A stretch of 64,000 nt of DNA from JBNNGK01 sp050268245 (GTDB taxonomy: Bacteria; Pseudomonadota; Gammaproteobacteria; Enterobacterales; Enterobacteriaceae). Of this stretch, positions 1-8,778 are shown piece after piece (within the stretch, counting starts at the first letter, position 1; the number at the start of each line of letters is the position of its first letter). The notes below the pieces were generated by a model that was not told the DNA's origin, did not search any database, and saw only the letters and a program-made list of their open reading frames with translations. The stretch is from contig NZ_JBNNGK010000001.1 in NCBI RefSeq assembly GCF_050268245.1, positions 372,001 through 436,000 on the forward strand, written 5' to 3'. Both the position numbers and the translations under genes were made by a program.

Positions 1-583
1 CTTTGCCAAAACGATAACGTTCACCGCTGTTGAAATCGATATCCCAAAATGCTTTGCGCAACGCCTCAGAAACACCAAGCTGGCTTTTCACCATCTCCGC
101 ATCGAAATAGCCTTTACGTAGCGCCAATCCACTCAGCGAACTTTTGAAACTGTCATATTTACCGTGGTTAAGGATTTCACCCAGCGTTGGGCGCCCTTTC
201 TTCACCAACTCTTGATAATCCTCGTCGGTCTTCGCCCCCCCTTCCAGCGTGATCGTGGCATCAGCAATGCGTACCGGCTCCCCCGGATTGACTTTAGCAT
301 GCAGTATCGGGCGCGAAAGGTTAGGGTTGTTGTCGAAGGTAAAATCAATGGTGGGCTGGTAATAGCCGAGTGCGCGTAACCCCTGACGTACAGCCTCCGC
401 CACGCGTGCACGAAAGCGCCCGTCGGCGCTCACTTCTTCAGGCGTGATCGATGAAAGACGAACGCGAACGTTCTTTTCCAATTCCCCACTCAGGCCTTCC
501 ACCTGTAACCGGATATTGGCAGACCATGCCGCAGGCGCAACAAGTAGCGCACATAAAACGCAAAGGACACGATATCGTGACAC
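1..583 (-). CDS. tamA: TamA, outer-membrane translocation and assembly module (partial)
   Basis: Only the first 194 codons are present; the gene runs off the left edge, so the C-terminal barrel is missing. TamA is an Omp85-family outer-membrane protein that works with inner-membrane TamB in envelope assembly (established knowledge). The start is a GTG at 583 behind AAGGAG, giving a signal peptide ending near AAWSA. The POTRA region that follows reads much like E. coli TamA, including VEGLSGELEKNVR, ALGYYQPTI and FWDIDFNSGERYRFG. It is divergent from msrA across 200 bases, as in E. coli. Confidence 0.93.
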   Translation of the reverse strand, partial: MSRYRVLCVLCALLVAPAAWSANIRLQVEGLSGELEKNVRVRLSSITPEEVSADGRFRARVAEAVRQGLRALGYYQPTIDFTFDNNPNLSRPILHAKVNPGEPVRIADATITLEGGAKTDEDYQELVKKGRPTLGEILNHGKYDSFKSSLSGLALRKGYFDAEMVKSQLGVSEALRKAFWDIDFNSGERYRFGK

Positions 584-783
584 GCGTTCTCCTTAATTTA
601 TCTTACATTCCTGTATAAAGTCGTCGTTCTAATGGCGACGCATTCTTAACTTTTTACGCTCAAAATACTGCGTTAAGCTTATATAAACGCAACATGGTGC
701 TTATTGTGGGCAAAGAAGCGATGAGTTACAACTCGCTCTACGCCGTGTTGAGTCAATTCCTACTCTGACAACAGGAGTCAATC

Positions 784-1419
784 GTGGTGCCGTATACCGA
801 TAACATTCAAACAATCGACAAAGATAACGCGCTGCCTGGCCGCACCACACCGATGCCGGTCGCCCCCCTGAACATCGTTACCCAACATTCGATGACCCAC
901 GTGCCGGAGGGCATGGAGGTCGCAATTTTCGCCATGGGCTGCTTTTGGGGCGTCGAACGCCTGTTCTGGCAACAGCCTGGCGTCTACAGCACTGCCGCAG
1001 GTTACAGCGGCGGCTATACGCCGAATCCAACCTATCGCGAAGTCTGCAGTGGTCAGACAGGTCATGCCGAAGCGGTACGTATCGTGTTTGATCCCAACCT
1101 CATCAGCTACCAACAATTATTGCAGGTATTTTGGGAAAACCACGATCCCGCCCAAGGAATGCGCCAAGGCGGTGATATCGGCACCCAGTATCGCTCCGCG
1201 ATCTATTACCTTTCGCCGGAACAGCACGCACAAGCGGAAAGCAGCAAACAGCGTTTTCAACAGGCGATGGATGCAGCCGGTGATAAACGTATCGTTACCA
1301 GCGAAATTGCCCCGGCATCGCCATTTTATTATGCCGAAGACGATCACCAGCAATATCTGGAAAAGAACCCTGGCGGCTACTGTGGGCTGGGGGGTATCGG
1401 GGTCTGTCTGCCAGCGTAA
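784..1419 (+). CDS. msrA: Peptide methionine sulfoxide reductase MsrA
   Basis: Reduces the S epimer of methionine sulfoxide in oxidised proteins in the cytoplasm. The 211-residue length matches E. coli MsrA. The catalytic cysteine is Cys53 in the motif GCFWG, and the recycling cysteines are Cys200 and Cys208 in the C-terminal stretch YCGLGGIGVC. The GTG start at 784 follows AGGAG by five bases. It is divergent from tamA and is followed by ytfL on the same strand after about 210 bases, so the two probably have separate promoters. Confidence 0.97.
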   Translation: MVPYTDNIQTIDKDNALPGRTTPMPVAPLNIVTQHSMTHVPEGMEVAIFAMGCFWGVERLFWQQPGVYSTAAGYSGGYTPNPTYREVCSGQTGHAEAVRIVFDPNLISYQQLLQVFWENHDPAQGMRQGGDIGTQYRSAIYYLSPEQHAQAESSKQRFQQAMDAAGDKRIVTSEIAPASPFYYAEDDHQQYLEKNPGGYCGLGGIGVCLPA

Positions 1420-1632
1420 GGCTAAGGCGTTAATTTTTAACCACTGGCGGCCTTCATCAGGCTGCTGCTATACTATGCGGGTCGCTTTTGCGGCCTGTTT
1501 TTGTCAATCTGGCCTCACCGGCACGCAAGGTGGCACATTGGGCGCGCTTTTGCCGCGCGGTGACATTTCTTTTTACAATGAATTACCCTTCCTCAAGAGC
1601 GCCGTCTTCCCGTCGGCACGTATGGATAGATT

Positions 1633-2964
1633 ATGTTAAACAGTATTTTACTGATTCTTTTTCTGATTGCAGTGAGTGCCTTTTTCTCCCTGTCGGAAAT
1701 TGCGCTGGCCGCATCACGCAAGATTAAACTCAAGCTAATGGCAGACGAAGGTAACATCAACGCCGCCAGAGTGCTCAAACTGCAAGAAACTCCTGGCTTG
1801 TTCTTTACCGTTGTGCAAATCGGCCTCAACGCCGTTGCCATTCTGGGGGGGATCGTCGGTGATGCGGCCTTCTCGCCTTCTTTTCAGGTGTTATTTGATC
1901 GCTTTTTTTCGCCCGAAATATCTGAACAAGTCAGCTTTGCCTGCTCGTTCGTGCTGGTGACCAGCATGTTCATCCTCTTCGCGGATCTCACCCCGAAGCG
2001 CATCGGTATGATTGCACCAGAGACAATCGCCGTCAGGATCATCAACCCGATGCGTTTCTCAATCGCGATTTTCCGCCCGCTGGTGTGGTTCTTCAACGGC
2101 ATGGCAAACCTGATCTTCCGCCTGTTTAAACTGCCGATGGTGCGTAAAGACGATATTACCTCTGACGATATCTACGCGGTCGTAGAAGCCGGAGCACTGG
2201 CAGGCGTATTGCGTAAGCAGGAACATGAGCTGATAGAAAACGTGTTCGAGCTGGAATCCCGCACCGTGCCATCGTCAATGACCTCGCGTGAAAGCGTGGT
2301 TTACTTCGACCTGCGCGAAAGCGAAGAAAGCATTAAAGAGAAAGTCTCGACGCATCCACATTCTAAGTTCTTGGTATGCGACGGCAATATCGACCAGGTC
2401 GTGGGCTACGTCGATTCAAAAGATCTGCTCAACCGCGTATTGGGCAATCAAAGCCTGGTGCTGAGCAGCGGCGTACAGATTCGTTCTGCGTTGATCGTGC
2501 CCGATACGCTCACACTGTCTGAAGCGCTCGAAAGCTTCAAAGCCGCTGGCGAAGACTTCGCGGTGATCCTGAATGAATATGCCTTGGTGGTCGGTATTAT
2601 CACGCTGAATGATGTGATGACGACCCTGATGGGGGATTTAGTCGGCCAAGGTCAAGAAGAACAAATTGTGGCGCGTGACGAGAGCTCATGGCTGATTGAA
2701 GGCGGCACCCCGATTGATGACGTAATGCGCGTACTGGATATTGATGAGTTCCCGCAGGCCGGCAATTATGAAACCATCGGCGGTTTTATGATGTATATGC
2801 TGCGCAAAATTCCAAAACGCACCGACTTCGTCAAATATGCCGGTTACAAGTTTGAAGTGGTGGATATCGACAGCTACAAGATAGATCAGCTGTTAGTCAC
2901 TAAACTGAGCGACAAACCCGCCGCGGTGCTACCCAAAGTGCCAGATGAGAATCTGACCGCGTAA
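1633..2964 (+). CDS. ytfL: YtfL, CNNM/CBS/CorC-domain membrane protein
   Basis: Inner-membrane protein of the UPF0053 (CNNM/CorC) family; relatives are linked to cation efflux and, for YtfL, to cadaverine or putrescine tolerance (known from the family, not visible here). At 443 residues it is close to full E. coli length. An N-terminal DUF21 membrane domain occupies about residues 1-195, a CBS pair about 210-330, and a CorC_HlyC domain about 345-430. The ATG at 1633 starts a hydrophobic segment, MLNSILLILFLIAVSAFF. A GC-rich stem just after the stop lacks a clear T tract. Confidence 0.93.
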   Translation: MLNSILLILFLIAVSAFFSLSEIALAASRKIKLKLMADEGNINAARVLKLQETPGLFFTVVQIGLNAVAILGGIVGDAAFSPSFQVLFDRFFSPEISEQVSFACSFVLVTSMFILFADLTPKRIGMIAPETIAVRIINPMRFSIAIFRPLVWFFNGMANLIFRLFKLPMVRKDDITSDDIYAVVEAGALAGVLRKQEHELIENVFELESRTVPSSMTSRESVVYFDLRESEESIKEKVSTHPHSKFLVCDGNIDQVVGYVDSKDLLNRVLGNQSLVLSSGVQIRSALIVPDTLTLSEALESFKAAGEDFAVILNEYALVVGIITLNDVMTTLMGDLVGQGQEEQIVARDESSWLIEGGTPIDDVMRVLDIDEFPQAGNYETIGGFMMYMLRKIPKRTDFVKYAGYKFEVVDIDSYKIDQLLVTKLSDKPAAVLPKVPDENLTA

Positions 2965-3038
2965 TCCCTAACACATCAGCGGCCCTGTTTTGGGGCCGCG
3001 GTGGCTTTTCTCACGTAACTCAATCCATATCTGGCGTC

Positions 3039-3245
3039 TTAGCCCATTTCAGATTGCAGGAGTAACACCTGTCGGTTCACTTCAGACATCACGCTGAGAT
3101 GACGCTTATCACGCACTTTCGGTACAAGAATTTTGCCTTTGTCGAACTCAAATGCACCTACATCCTTAATGTATAACCTCCCTCGAAACAGGGTCTTCAC
3201 GTACTTCGCCACTTTCAATGGATTATAACGCTGGAAGATTCTCAT
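3039..3245 (-). CDS. ytfK: YtfK, stringent-response modulator (DUF1107)
   Basis: A 68-residue protein nearly identical to E. coli YtfK (MRIFQRYNPLKVAKYVK..., VKTLFRGRLYIKDVGAFEF). E. coli YtfK binds SpoT and tilts it toward alarmone synthesis under phosphate or fatty-acid starvation (established for E. coli; inferred here). I chose the ATG at 3245 because GGAGGAG lies directly upstream and it matches the E. coli N-terminus; a longer reading adds nine non-conserved residues. It sits tail-to-tail with ytfL, and the 325 bases upstream would hold its promoter. Confidence 0.93.
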   Translation of the reverse strand: MRIFQRYNPLKVAKYVKTLFRGRLYIKDVGAFEFDKGKILVPKVRDKRHLSVMSEVNRQVLLLQSEMG

Positions 3246-3570
3246 TCTTTTACTCTCCTCCCGTTGGACCATGCGCTCACCGAACCGCGAAAGTGGCGGC
3301 TTCCCATTAGCGAGCGCAGCATGATTGCAATGATGTAGACCAAGTAAAGACTATATTGTTCATTCCCGCCTGGTTGTTTTCACTGGATTTACACTTTTTG
3401 ACGGAATCGTATATTTGAGTTTGCAAGTTTGTCAGAATATACATTCAAAAAGTAGGTATTAGCCGCTGAAATGGCAATCTGAGATCGCGCTAACAGGACA
3501 GACCTCTGATCACCACCTATGCTTTAAAGCTTAGAAACTGTCCCCCACCGTACCCCCATAAGGAGCAAGC
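3246..3570. other. Intergenic region between divergent ytfK and ytfJ
   Basis: This 325-base AT-rich stretch separates two divergent genes and should carry both promoters. I see no convincing ORF, RNA gene or inverted repeat. AAGGAG before the ytfJ ATG is the only clear signal. In E. coli, ytfK is PhoB-controlled, but I could not find a convincing Pho box here. Confidence 0.5.
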
Positions 3571-4125
3571 ATGAATAAATGTAGCATGCTAATCATATCT
3601 TTGCTGGTTACTCCCTTGTTCGCTTCCGCACACAATTTTCAAATGCACCAGCGCGTTGCGCCAGTCGGTGTGACGGATAAGGGAGAGTTAAATTATGCTA
3701 ACGGTAATTTTAGCTACAAAAACTGGAATAGTGCGCAGCTCAGTGGAAAAGTGCGAGTGATCCAGCATATTGCCGGCCGCAGTTCCGCCAAAGAAATGAA
3801 CGATCCGCTGATTGAAGCCATCAAGGCCGCTAAGCTACCGCGCGATCGTTACCAAACAACGATCATCGTGAATACTGATGATGCCATCCTCGGTACAACG
3901 ATGTTCGTACGCAGCAGCCTGGAAGACAGTAAGAAAGCATTCCCTTGGTCACAATTCGTGGTGGACAGTAACGGCAGCGTGCGTAAGGCTTGGCAACTCC
4001 AACCTAAGGGCTCGGCCATCGTCGTGCTTGATAAACAAGGCAGGATTCAATTCGCCAAAGACGGCAAATTGACCAAAGAAGAGGTGCAGCATGTGATGAA
4101 CCAACTGCACCAACTGTTGGAATGA
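3571..4125 (+). CDS. ytfJ: YtfJ family periplasmic protein
   Basis: A 184-residue protein of the YtfJ family (function not established) with a clear signal peptide, MNKCSMLIISLLVTPLFASA, so it is probably periplasmic. The body resembles the E. coli protein in length and in blocks such as GKVRVIQHIAGR, and family members are described as having a thioredoxin-like fold without the usual active-site cysteines; none are visible in the mature part. The start is supported by AAGGAG. The stop codon directly abuts the stop of the convergent cysQ with no spacer. Confidence 0.88.
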   Translation: MNKCSMLIISLLVTPLFASAHNFQMHQRVAPVGVTDKGELNYANGNFSYKNWNSAQLSGKVRVIQHIAGRSSAKEMNDPLIEAIKAAKLPRDRYQTTIIVNTDDAILGTTMFVRSSLEDSKKAFPWSQFVVDSNGSVRKAWQLQPKGSAIVVLDKQGRIQFAKDGKLTKEEVQHVMNQLHQLLE

Positions 4126-4866
4126 TTAAAACAACGAAACCCGGAATCCGGGGTTGAGGAATGATTCACGCGGGGTGTAGAGCAATGGCTTACCCTGCCA
4201 GTCGTGAATCTGCGCCCCGGCAGCGACCGCGACTGCATGCCCTGCCGCGGTATCCCAAATATTGGTCGGCCCAAAGCGTGGATACAGTTGCGCTTTACCT
4301 TCCGCGACCAGACAAAACTTCAACGATGACCCCACCGAAATGGTTTGGTGCACACCTAACTGTTTTAGATAATCTTTAAGTTCGTCATCAATATGTGAGC
4401 GGCTGACCACCACCAACGGCGGCTGGCCTTCCATTACGTGAATGGGACGGCGTTGACCGTTTTCCTCTTTCCACGCACTACCGCGCTCCGCTAAATAGAG
4501 TTCATCCAGCGCCGGTGCATACACCACGCCCATCACCGCCTGTCCGTCTTCAATCAACGCGATATTGACGGTGAATTCACCATTACGATGCAAGAACTCT
4601 TTGGTGCCATCGAGCGGATCCACCAGCCAGTAGCGCGTCCAGGTTTGGCGCTGCTCCCAAGACGGCGGATCCTCCTCGGACAGTAATGGAATATCCGGTG
4701 TCAGTGCAGCAAGACCAGCTTTGATAATTTGATGCGCGGCCAAATCGGCGGCGGTCACCGGCGAATCATCTTTTTTCTTTGCAACATCAAGCGGTTGTTC
4801 CCCATGGTATACCGCCATGATTGCCGCACCGGCTTCGCGAGAAAGCTGGCAAATTTGCTCTAACAT
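4126..4866 (-). CDS. cysQ: 3'(2'),5'-bisphosphate nucleotidase CysQ
   Basis: Hydrolyses 3'-phosphoadenosine 5'-phosphate (PAP) to AMP, removing a by-product of sulfate assimilation. It is an inositol-monophosphatase-fold enzyme; the metal-binding motifs LLSEEDP and DPLDGTKEF are intact. The start is one of two adjacent ATGs; I prefer the second (4866), as it is better spaced from GAGGTG and gives MLEQICQL as in E. coli. Length is about 246 residues, the family norm. It is convergent with ytfJ and divergent from cpdB. Confidence 0.95.
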   Translation of the reverse strand: MLEQICQLSREAGAAIMAVYHGEQPLDVAKKKDDSPVTAADLAAHQIIKAGLAALTPDIPLLSEEDPPSWEQRQTWTRYWLVDPLDGTKEFLHRNGEFTVNIALIEDGQAVMGVVYAPALDELYLAERGSAWKEENGQRRPIHVMEGQPPLVVVSRSHIDDELKDYLKQLGVHQTISVGSSLKFCLVAEGKAQLYPRFGPTNIWDTAAGHAVAVAAGAQIHDWQGKPLLYTPRESFLNPGFRVSLF

Positions 4867-5120
4867 CATTCACCTCGAATCAATACTTCTGCGGGAAAGG
4901 TTCCCCTACCTGATTAGCAGACTAGTTTTTTTTAGCCGGAATATCCATCCCCTGCGCTTAACTGACGATAAAACCCCGGAATGAGTTCACGCCAACTGTG
5001 AGCGTCCCCGCGTTACAACCGCAGATTTTCTGCCAAACTTCACAGTTTGATGAGAATACCGAGTGTGATTACATCATCCTCTGCAATAGCAAACTAAAAA
5101 TGGAATGGAGAAGAAAAAGA

Positions 5121-7073
5121 ATGATCACGAAGCCGTTTATTTTGTCCACGCTTGCGCTACTGATTTGCACCGCAACACAGGCGGCCACGGTTGATCTGCG
5201 CGTGCTGGAAACCACCGACTTGCACAGCAACATGATGGACTTTGATTACTACAAGGATAAGCCGACCGAGAAATTTGGTCTGGTTCGCACCGCCAGCCTG
5301 ATTCAACAAGCACGTCAGGAAGTAATAAACAGCGTATTGGTCGACAACGGCGATATTATTCAAGGCAGCCCTCTCGGTGATTATATGGCCGCTAAGGGAT
5401 TAAAATCCGGCGATATTCATCCCGTCTATCAAGCAATGAATACGCTGGATTACGTGGTCGGCAACATTGGCAATCACGAATTCAATTATGGCCTCGACTA
5501 CCTGAAAAAAGCTATCGCGGGGGCTAAATTCCCCTATATTAACGCCAACGTGATTGACGCCAAGACCAACAAACCTCTTTTTACCCCCTATATCATTGTC
5601 GATACGCCGGTGAAAGACCGTGACGGACAAACTCACACGCTGCGTATTGGTTACATTGGTTTTGTGCCACCACAGATTCTCGTGTGGGACAAAGCCAATC
5701 TACAGGGCAAAGTCACGGTGAATGATATTACCGAGACGGCCAAACGTTACGTGCCAGAAATGCGTAAAAAAGGCGCCGACCTCGTGGTCGCCATTCCGCA
5801 TTCAGGCCTTTCCAGTGAACCCTACAAAGCCATGGCGGAAAACTCGGTGTATTACCTCAGCCAAGTTGCGGGTATCGACGCCATTATGTTCGGTCATTCA
5901 CACGCCGTATTTCCCGGTAAAGACTTTGCGGCGATCAACGGCGCTGATATTGAAAACGGCCTGCTGAACGGCGTTCCGGCAGTCATGCCTGGGCAATGGG
6001 GCGATCATCTCGGTGTGGTTGACCTACAGCTGAATAACGATGATGGCCAATGGAAAGTGACACAGGCTAAGGCGCAAGCGCGGCCAATTTACGATAACGT
6101 TGCCAAGCAATCACTGGCAGCAGAAGATACCAAACTGCTGAAAGTGCTATCAGACGCGCATAAAGATACCCGCGAATTCGTCAGCCAACCGATCGGTAAA
6201 TCAGATGGCAACATGTACAGCTATTTGGCATTGGTGCAGGACGATCCGACGGTACAAATCGTCAATAATGCACAGAAAGCCTATGTCGAAAAATACATCC
6301 AAGGCGATCCTGACTTGGCCGATTTGCCGGTGCTCTCCGCCGCTGCGCCATTTAAAGTCGGCGGCCGCAAGAACGATCCGGCTAGCTTTGTTGAAGTTGA
6401 ACAGGGTCAACTGACTTTCCGTAATGCCGCCGATTTGTATCTTTATCCCAATACCTTGGTGGTGGTTAAAGCCAGCGGCCAAGAGGTAAAAGAGTGGCTA
6501 GAATGTTCCGCCGGTCAATTTAACCAGATCGACATCGATAGCAGCCACCCGCAGCCATTAATCAATTGGGACGGTTTTCGCACCTACAATTTCGACGTTA
6601 TTGACGGCGTAAATTACCAGATCGACGTCAGCCAACCGGCACGCTACAACGGCGAATGTGAGTTGATCAACGACAAGGCTGAACGTATCAAACAACTGAC
6701 GTTCAACGGTAAACCCATCGATCCTAACGCGATCTTCTTGGTGGCGACCAATAACTACCGCGCCTACGGCGGTAAGTTTGCCGGTACTGGCGATAAGCAC
6801 ATTGCCTTCGCTTCACCGGATGAGAATCGCTCGGTGCTGGCAGCCTATATTCGTACAGAAAGCGACAAACATGGGGCCGTTCATCCGCAAACAGACAACA
6901 ATTGGCGCCTAGCGACGTTCAACAGCCCACAACCGCTGGATATTCGATTCGAAACGTCACCAAGCGATAAAGCGACGGCGTTCATCAAGCAGAATGCCCA
7001 ATATCCGATCAAACTCGTCGGTACCGACGAACTTGGTTTTTCACTTTATCAAATTGATTTGCAGGACAAATAG
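5121..7073 (+). CDS. cpdB: Periplasmic 2',3'-cyclic-nucleotide 2'-phosphodiesterase/3'-nucleotidase
   Basis: Bifunctional periplasmic enzyme that converts 2',3'-cyclic nucleotides to 3'-nucleotides and then to nucleosides. The ATG at 5121 yields the signal peptide MITKPFILSTLALLICTATQA; an upstream in-frame extension is not conserved and would bury the signal sequence. The metallophosphatase domain carries TTDLHSN, GNHEFNYG and GHSHAVFPG; the C-terminal 5'-nucleotidase domain includes FRNAADLYLYPNT and RAYGGKFAGTG. The 650-residue length agrees with the family. A GC-rich hairpin follows the stop. Confidence 0.97.
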   Translation: MITKPFILSTLALLICTATQAATVDLRVLETTDLHSNMMDFDYYKDKPTEKFGLVRTASLIQQARQEVINSVLVDNGDIIQGSPLGDYMAAKGLKSGDIHPVYQAMNTLDYVVGNIGNHEFNYGLDYLKKAIAGAKFPYINANVIDAKTNKPLFTPYIIVDTPVKDRDGQTHTLRIGYIGFVPPQILVWDKANLQGKVTVNDITETAKRYVPEMRKKGADLVVAIPHSGLSSEPYKAMAENSVYYLSQVAGIDAIMFGHSHAVFPGKDFAAINGADIENGLLNGVPAVMPGQWGDHLGVVDLQLNNDDGQWKVTQAKAQARPIYDNVAKQSLAAEDTKLLKVLSDAHKDTREFVSQPIGKSDGNMYSYLALVQDDPTVQIVNNAQKAYVEKYIQGDPDLADLPVLSAAAPFKVGGRKNDPASFVEVEQGQLTFRNAADLYLYPNTLVVVKASGQEVKEWLECSAGQFNQIDIDSSHPQPLINWDGFRTYNFDVIDGVNYQIDVSQPARYNGECELINDKAERIKQLTFNGKPIDPNAIFLVATNNYRAYGGKFAGTGDKHIAFASPDENRSVLAAYIRTESDKHGAVHPQTDNNWRLATFNSPQPLDIRFETSPSDKATAFIKQNAQYPIKLVGTDELGFSLYQIDLQDK

Positions 7074-7080
7074 TGCCCAG

Positions 7081-7107
7081 CAGGGCGTTAACCGCAGCGC
7101 CCTGCCT
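7081..7107 (+). terminator. Hairpin after cpdB
   Basis: A seven-base perfect stem (CAGGGCG / CGCCCTG) with a ten-base loop begins 8 bases past the cpdB stop. The following bases are only moderately T-rich, so termination may be partial. Confidence 0.5.
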
Positions 7108-7128
7108 ATTTATCTCTAGCGCCCCTTT

Positions 7129-7151
7129 AAGTTGCATTTAAAATGCATGTT
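7129..7151 (+). promoter_or_regulatory. NsrR operator upstream of ytfE
   Basis: An 11-1-11 inverted repeat, AAGTTGCATTT-A-AAATGCATGTT, with 9 of 11 positions symmetrical. It closely fits the NsrR operator (AAGATGCATTT-type half sites; consensus from knowledge). It lies about 30 bases before the ytfE ATG, where a repressor would block transcription. NsrR is encoded at 22533-22958. Confidence 0.85.
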
Positions 7152-7182
7152 ATTAGCTTTACTCATTTTAAGAGGTGTCATC

Positions 7183-7848
7183 ATGGATTACCGCAACCAG
7201 TCTCTCGGTGCGTTGGCGATTGCCATTCCTCGAGCCAGTAAGCTGTTTCGCGATTATGATTTGGATTTCTGCTGTGGCGGAAAACAGACGCTGGAGCGCG
7301 CCGCACAACGCAAAGAACTGGATTTGACGCAGCTAGAAGCGCAGCTTGCCGCATTAGCCACCAACGCATCCGATACGCGCGATTGGCGTCACGCGCCGCT
7401 GGCAGAGATTATCGATTTCATTCTGCCGCGCTTCCATCAACGTCATCGCGAGCAACTGCCAGAGCTGGTGCTGATGGCAGAAAAAGTGGAACGGGTACAC
7501 GGCGAGAAATCAACCTGTCCGCGCGGGCTGGCCAAGCAACTGAATCTGCTGCGGCTGGATCTGGATAATCACATGATGAAAGAGGAACAGATCCTGTTCC
7601 CCATGATTAAGAACGGCATGGGTCAGCAAGCAATGGGGCCGATTTCCGTTATGGAACACGAACACGATGAGGCCGGCGAACAGCTGGAGGTGGTGAAGTT
7701 CCTCACCAATAATCTGACGCCACCAGACGGTGCATGCAATACTTGGCAGGCACTGTACGCGGGCATCAATGAATTTATCACCGATTTAATGGAACACATT
7801 CATCTGGAAAATAATCTGTTGTTCCCTCGGGCATTACGCGGTGAATAA
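7183..7848 (+). CDS. ytfE: YtfE, di-iron protein for repair of iron centres
   Basis: Hemerythrin-like di-iron protein (RIC) that helps repair iron-sulfur clusters damaged by nitric oxide or oxidants. The N-terminal ScdA-type domain has the cysteine pair DFCCGG; the hemerythrin part has HRDR-like FHQRHREQLPEL, HMMKEEQILFPM, EHEHDEAGE and HIHLENNLLFPRAL, which supply the metal ligands. I start it at the ATG at 7183, with AGAGGTG upstream, giving 221 residues as in E. coli. A near-ideal NsrR operator sits just upstream. E. coli has cycA between ytfE and fklB; here the two are directly adjacent. Confidence 0.97.
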   Translation: MDYRNQSLGALAIAIPRASKLFRDYDLDFCCGGKQTLERAAQRKELDLTQLEAQLAALATNASDTRDWRHAPLAEIIDFILPRFHQRHREQLPELVLMAEKVERVHGEKSTCPRGLAKQLNLLRLDLDNHMMKEEQILFPMIKNGMGQQAMGPISVMEHEHDEAGEQLEVVKFLTNNLTPPDGACNTWQALYAGINEFITDLMEHIHLENNLLFPRALRGE

Positions 7849-7852
7849 AGTT

Positions 7853-7873
7853 AGGGCGCCACTGGGGCGCCCT
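7853..7873. terminator. Bidirectional hairpin between ytfE and fklB
   Basis: A perfect eight-base stem, AGGGCGCC / GGCGCCCT, with a five-base loop lies between the convergent ends of ytfE and fklB. The T tracts are weak on both sides. Confidence 0.5.
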
Positions 7874-7891
7874 GAATGAAATCCGTTTCAG

Positions 7892-8512
7892 TTACAAAAT
7901 TTCCAACAGTTCAACCTCAAACACCAGGGCGCTAAACGGTGGAATAGCGGCACCAGCGCCGCGCTCACCGTAGGCCAATTGATGTGGGATGTACAACTGC
8001 CATTTTGAACCTACCGGCATCAAAGTCAGTGCTTCAATCCATCCTGGGATTACGCCGCTAACAGGGAACTCCGCCGGTTGGCCACGTTCTACTGAGCTAT
8101 CGAACACGTCACCGTTAATCAGGCGGCCGGTATAATGCACACGCACGCGATCCTGACGAGATGGGATCGGGCCATTACCCTGCTCCAGCACAGAGAATTG
8201 CAGACCAGACTCGGTCAGCGTAACGTCATCACGCTTGGCGTTTTCTTCCAGGAACTGCTGGCCTTCAACGGCCATTGCCTGCTGACGCTCACGGCGTACA
8301 CCATCCGCACGTTCGTGAATTTCACGCAGTGCACGGTGCACAACATCCACGGGAACCGCCGGGGCATTCCCTTCCAGCGCGTCACGCAAGCCCGCCAGCA
8401 AAGCTTCCGGTTGTAAACCTTCCAGACCGGACTCTTGCAATTGCTGGCCGACCTGTAAACCAATCCCGTAACTTGCTTGCGCTTCAACGCTGTCAAAAGA
8501 AGGGGTTGTCAT
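7892..8512 (-). CDS. fklB: FKBP-type peptidyl-prolyl isomerase FklB (FKBP22)
   Basis: Catalyses cis-trans isomerisation of prolyl bonds during protein folding. At 206 residues it matches E. coli FklB: an N-terminal helical dimerisation region about residues 1-90 (SYGIGLQVGQQL), then an FKBP domain with VRVHYTGRLINGDVFDSS, PVSGVIPGWIEAL and IPHQLAYGERG. No signal peptide is visible, so it is taken to be cytoplasmic. It is divergent from ytfB across about 265 bases, as in E. coli. Confidence 0.96.
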   Translation of the reverse strand: MTTPSFDSVEAQASYGIGLQVGQQLQESGLEGLQPEALLAGLRDALEGNAPAVPVDVVHRALREIHERADGVRRERQQAMAVEGQQFLEENAKRDDVTLTESGLQFSVLEQGNGPIPSRQDRVRVHYTGRLINGDVFDSSVERGQPAEFPVSGVIPGWIEALTLMPVGSKWQLYIPHQLAYGERGAGAAIPPFSALVFEVELLEIL

Positions 8513-8778
8513 GGGGGTTTTCCTTAAGTCTGTAAAAGTCGAAAGCGCAGCATAACAGTGCCAGAATGCCGGGTAAAATCTTGTGTCGAGAATGATGACT
8601 TTTGTCGTGGAAAAAGAAACAATGGCGATCGGTTAATCCCCATTGCTACCCGCGGCGGCTAAAAACACCGCTGCCTTTCACATCAAACAGTTACCGAGCT
8701 ATACTGGGATCAGGTTATCGGTTCAGCGGTACACCATCAGTACCACGGCATTTTTACGCAGTTTGAAGAGAGGTCACC

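Noticed and set aside
1049..1639. A 196-codon frame overlapping msrA and the following gap
   Set aside because: It is out of frame with msrA, which is full length, and has no ribosome site or domain.
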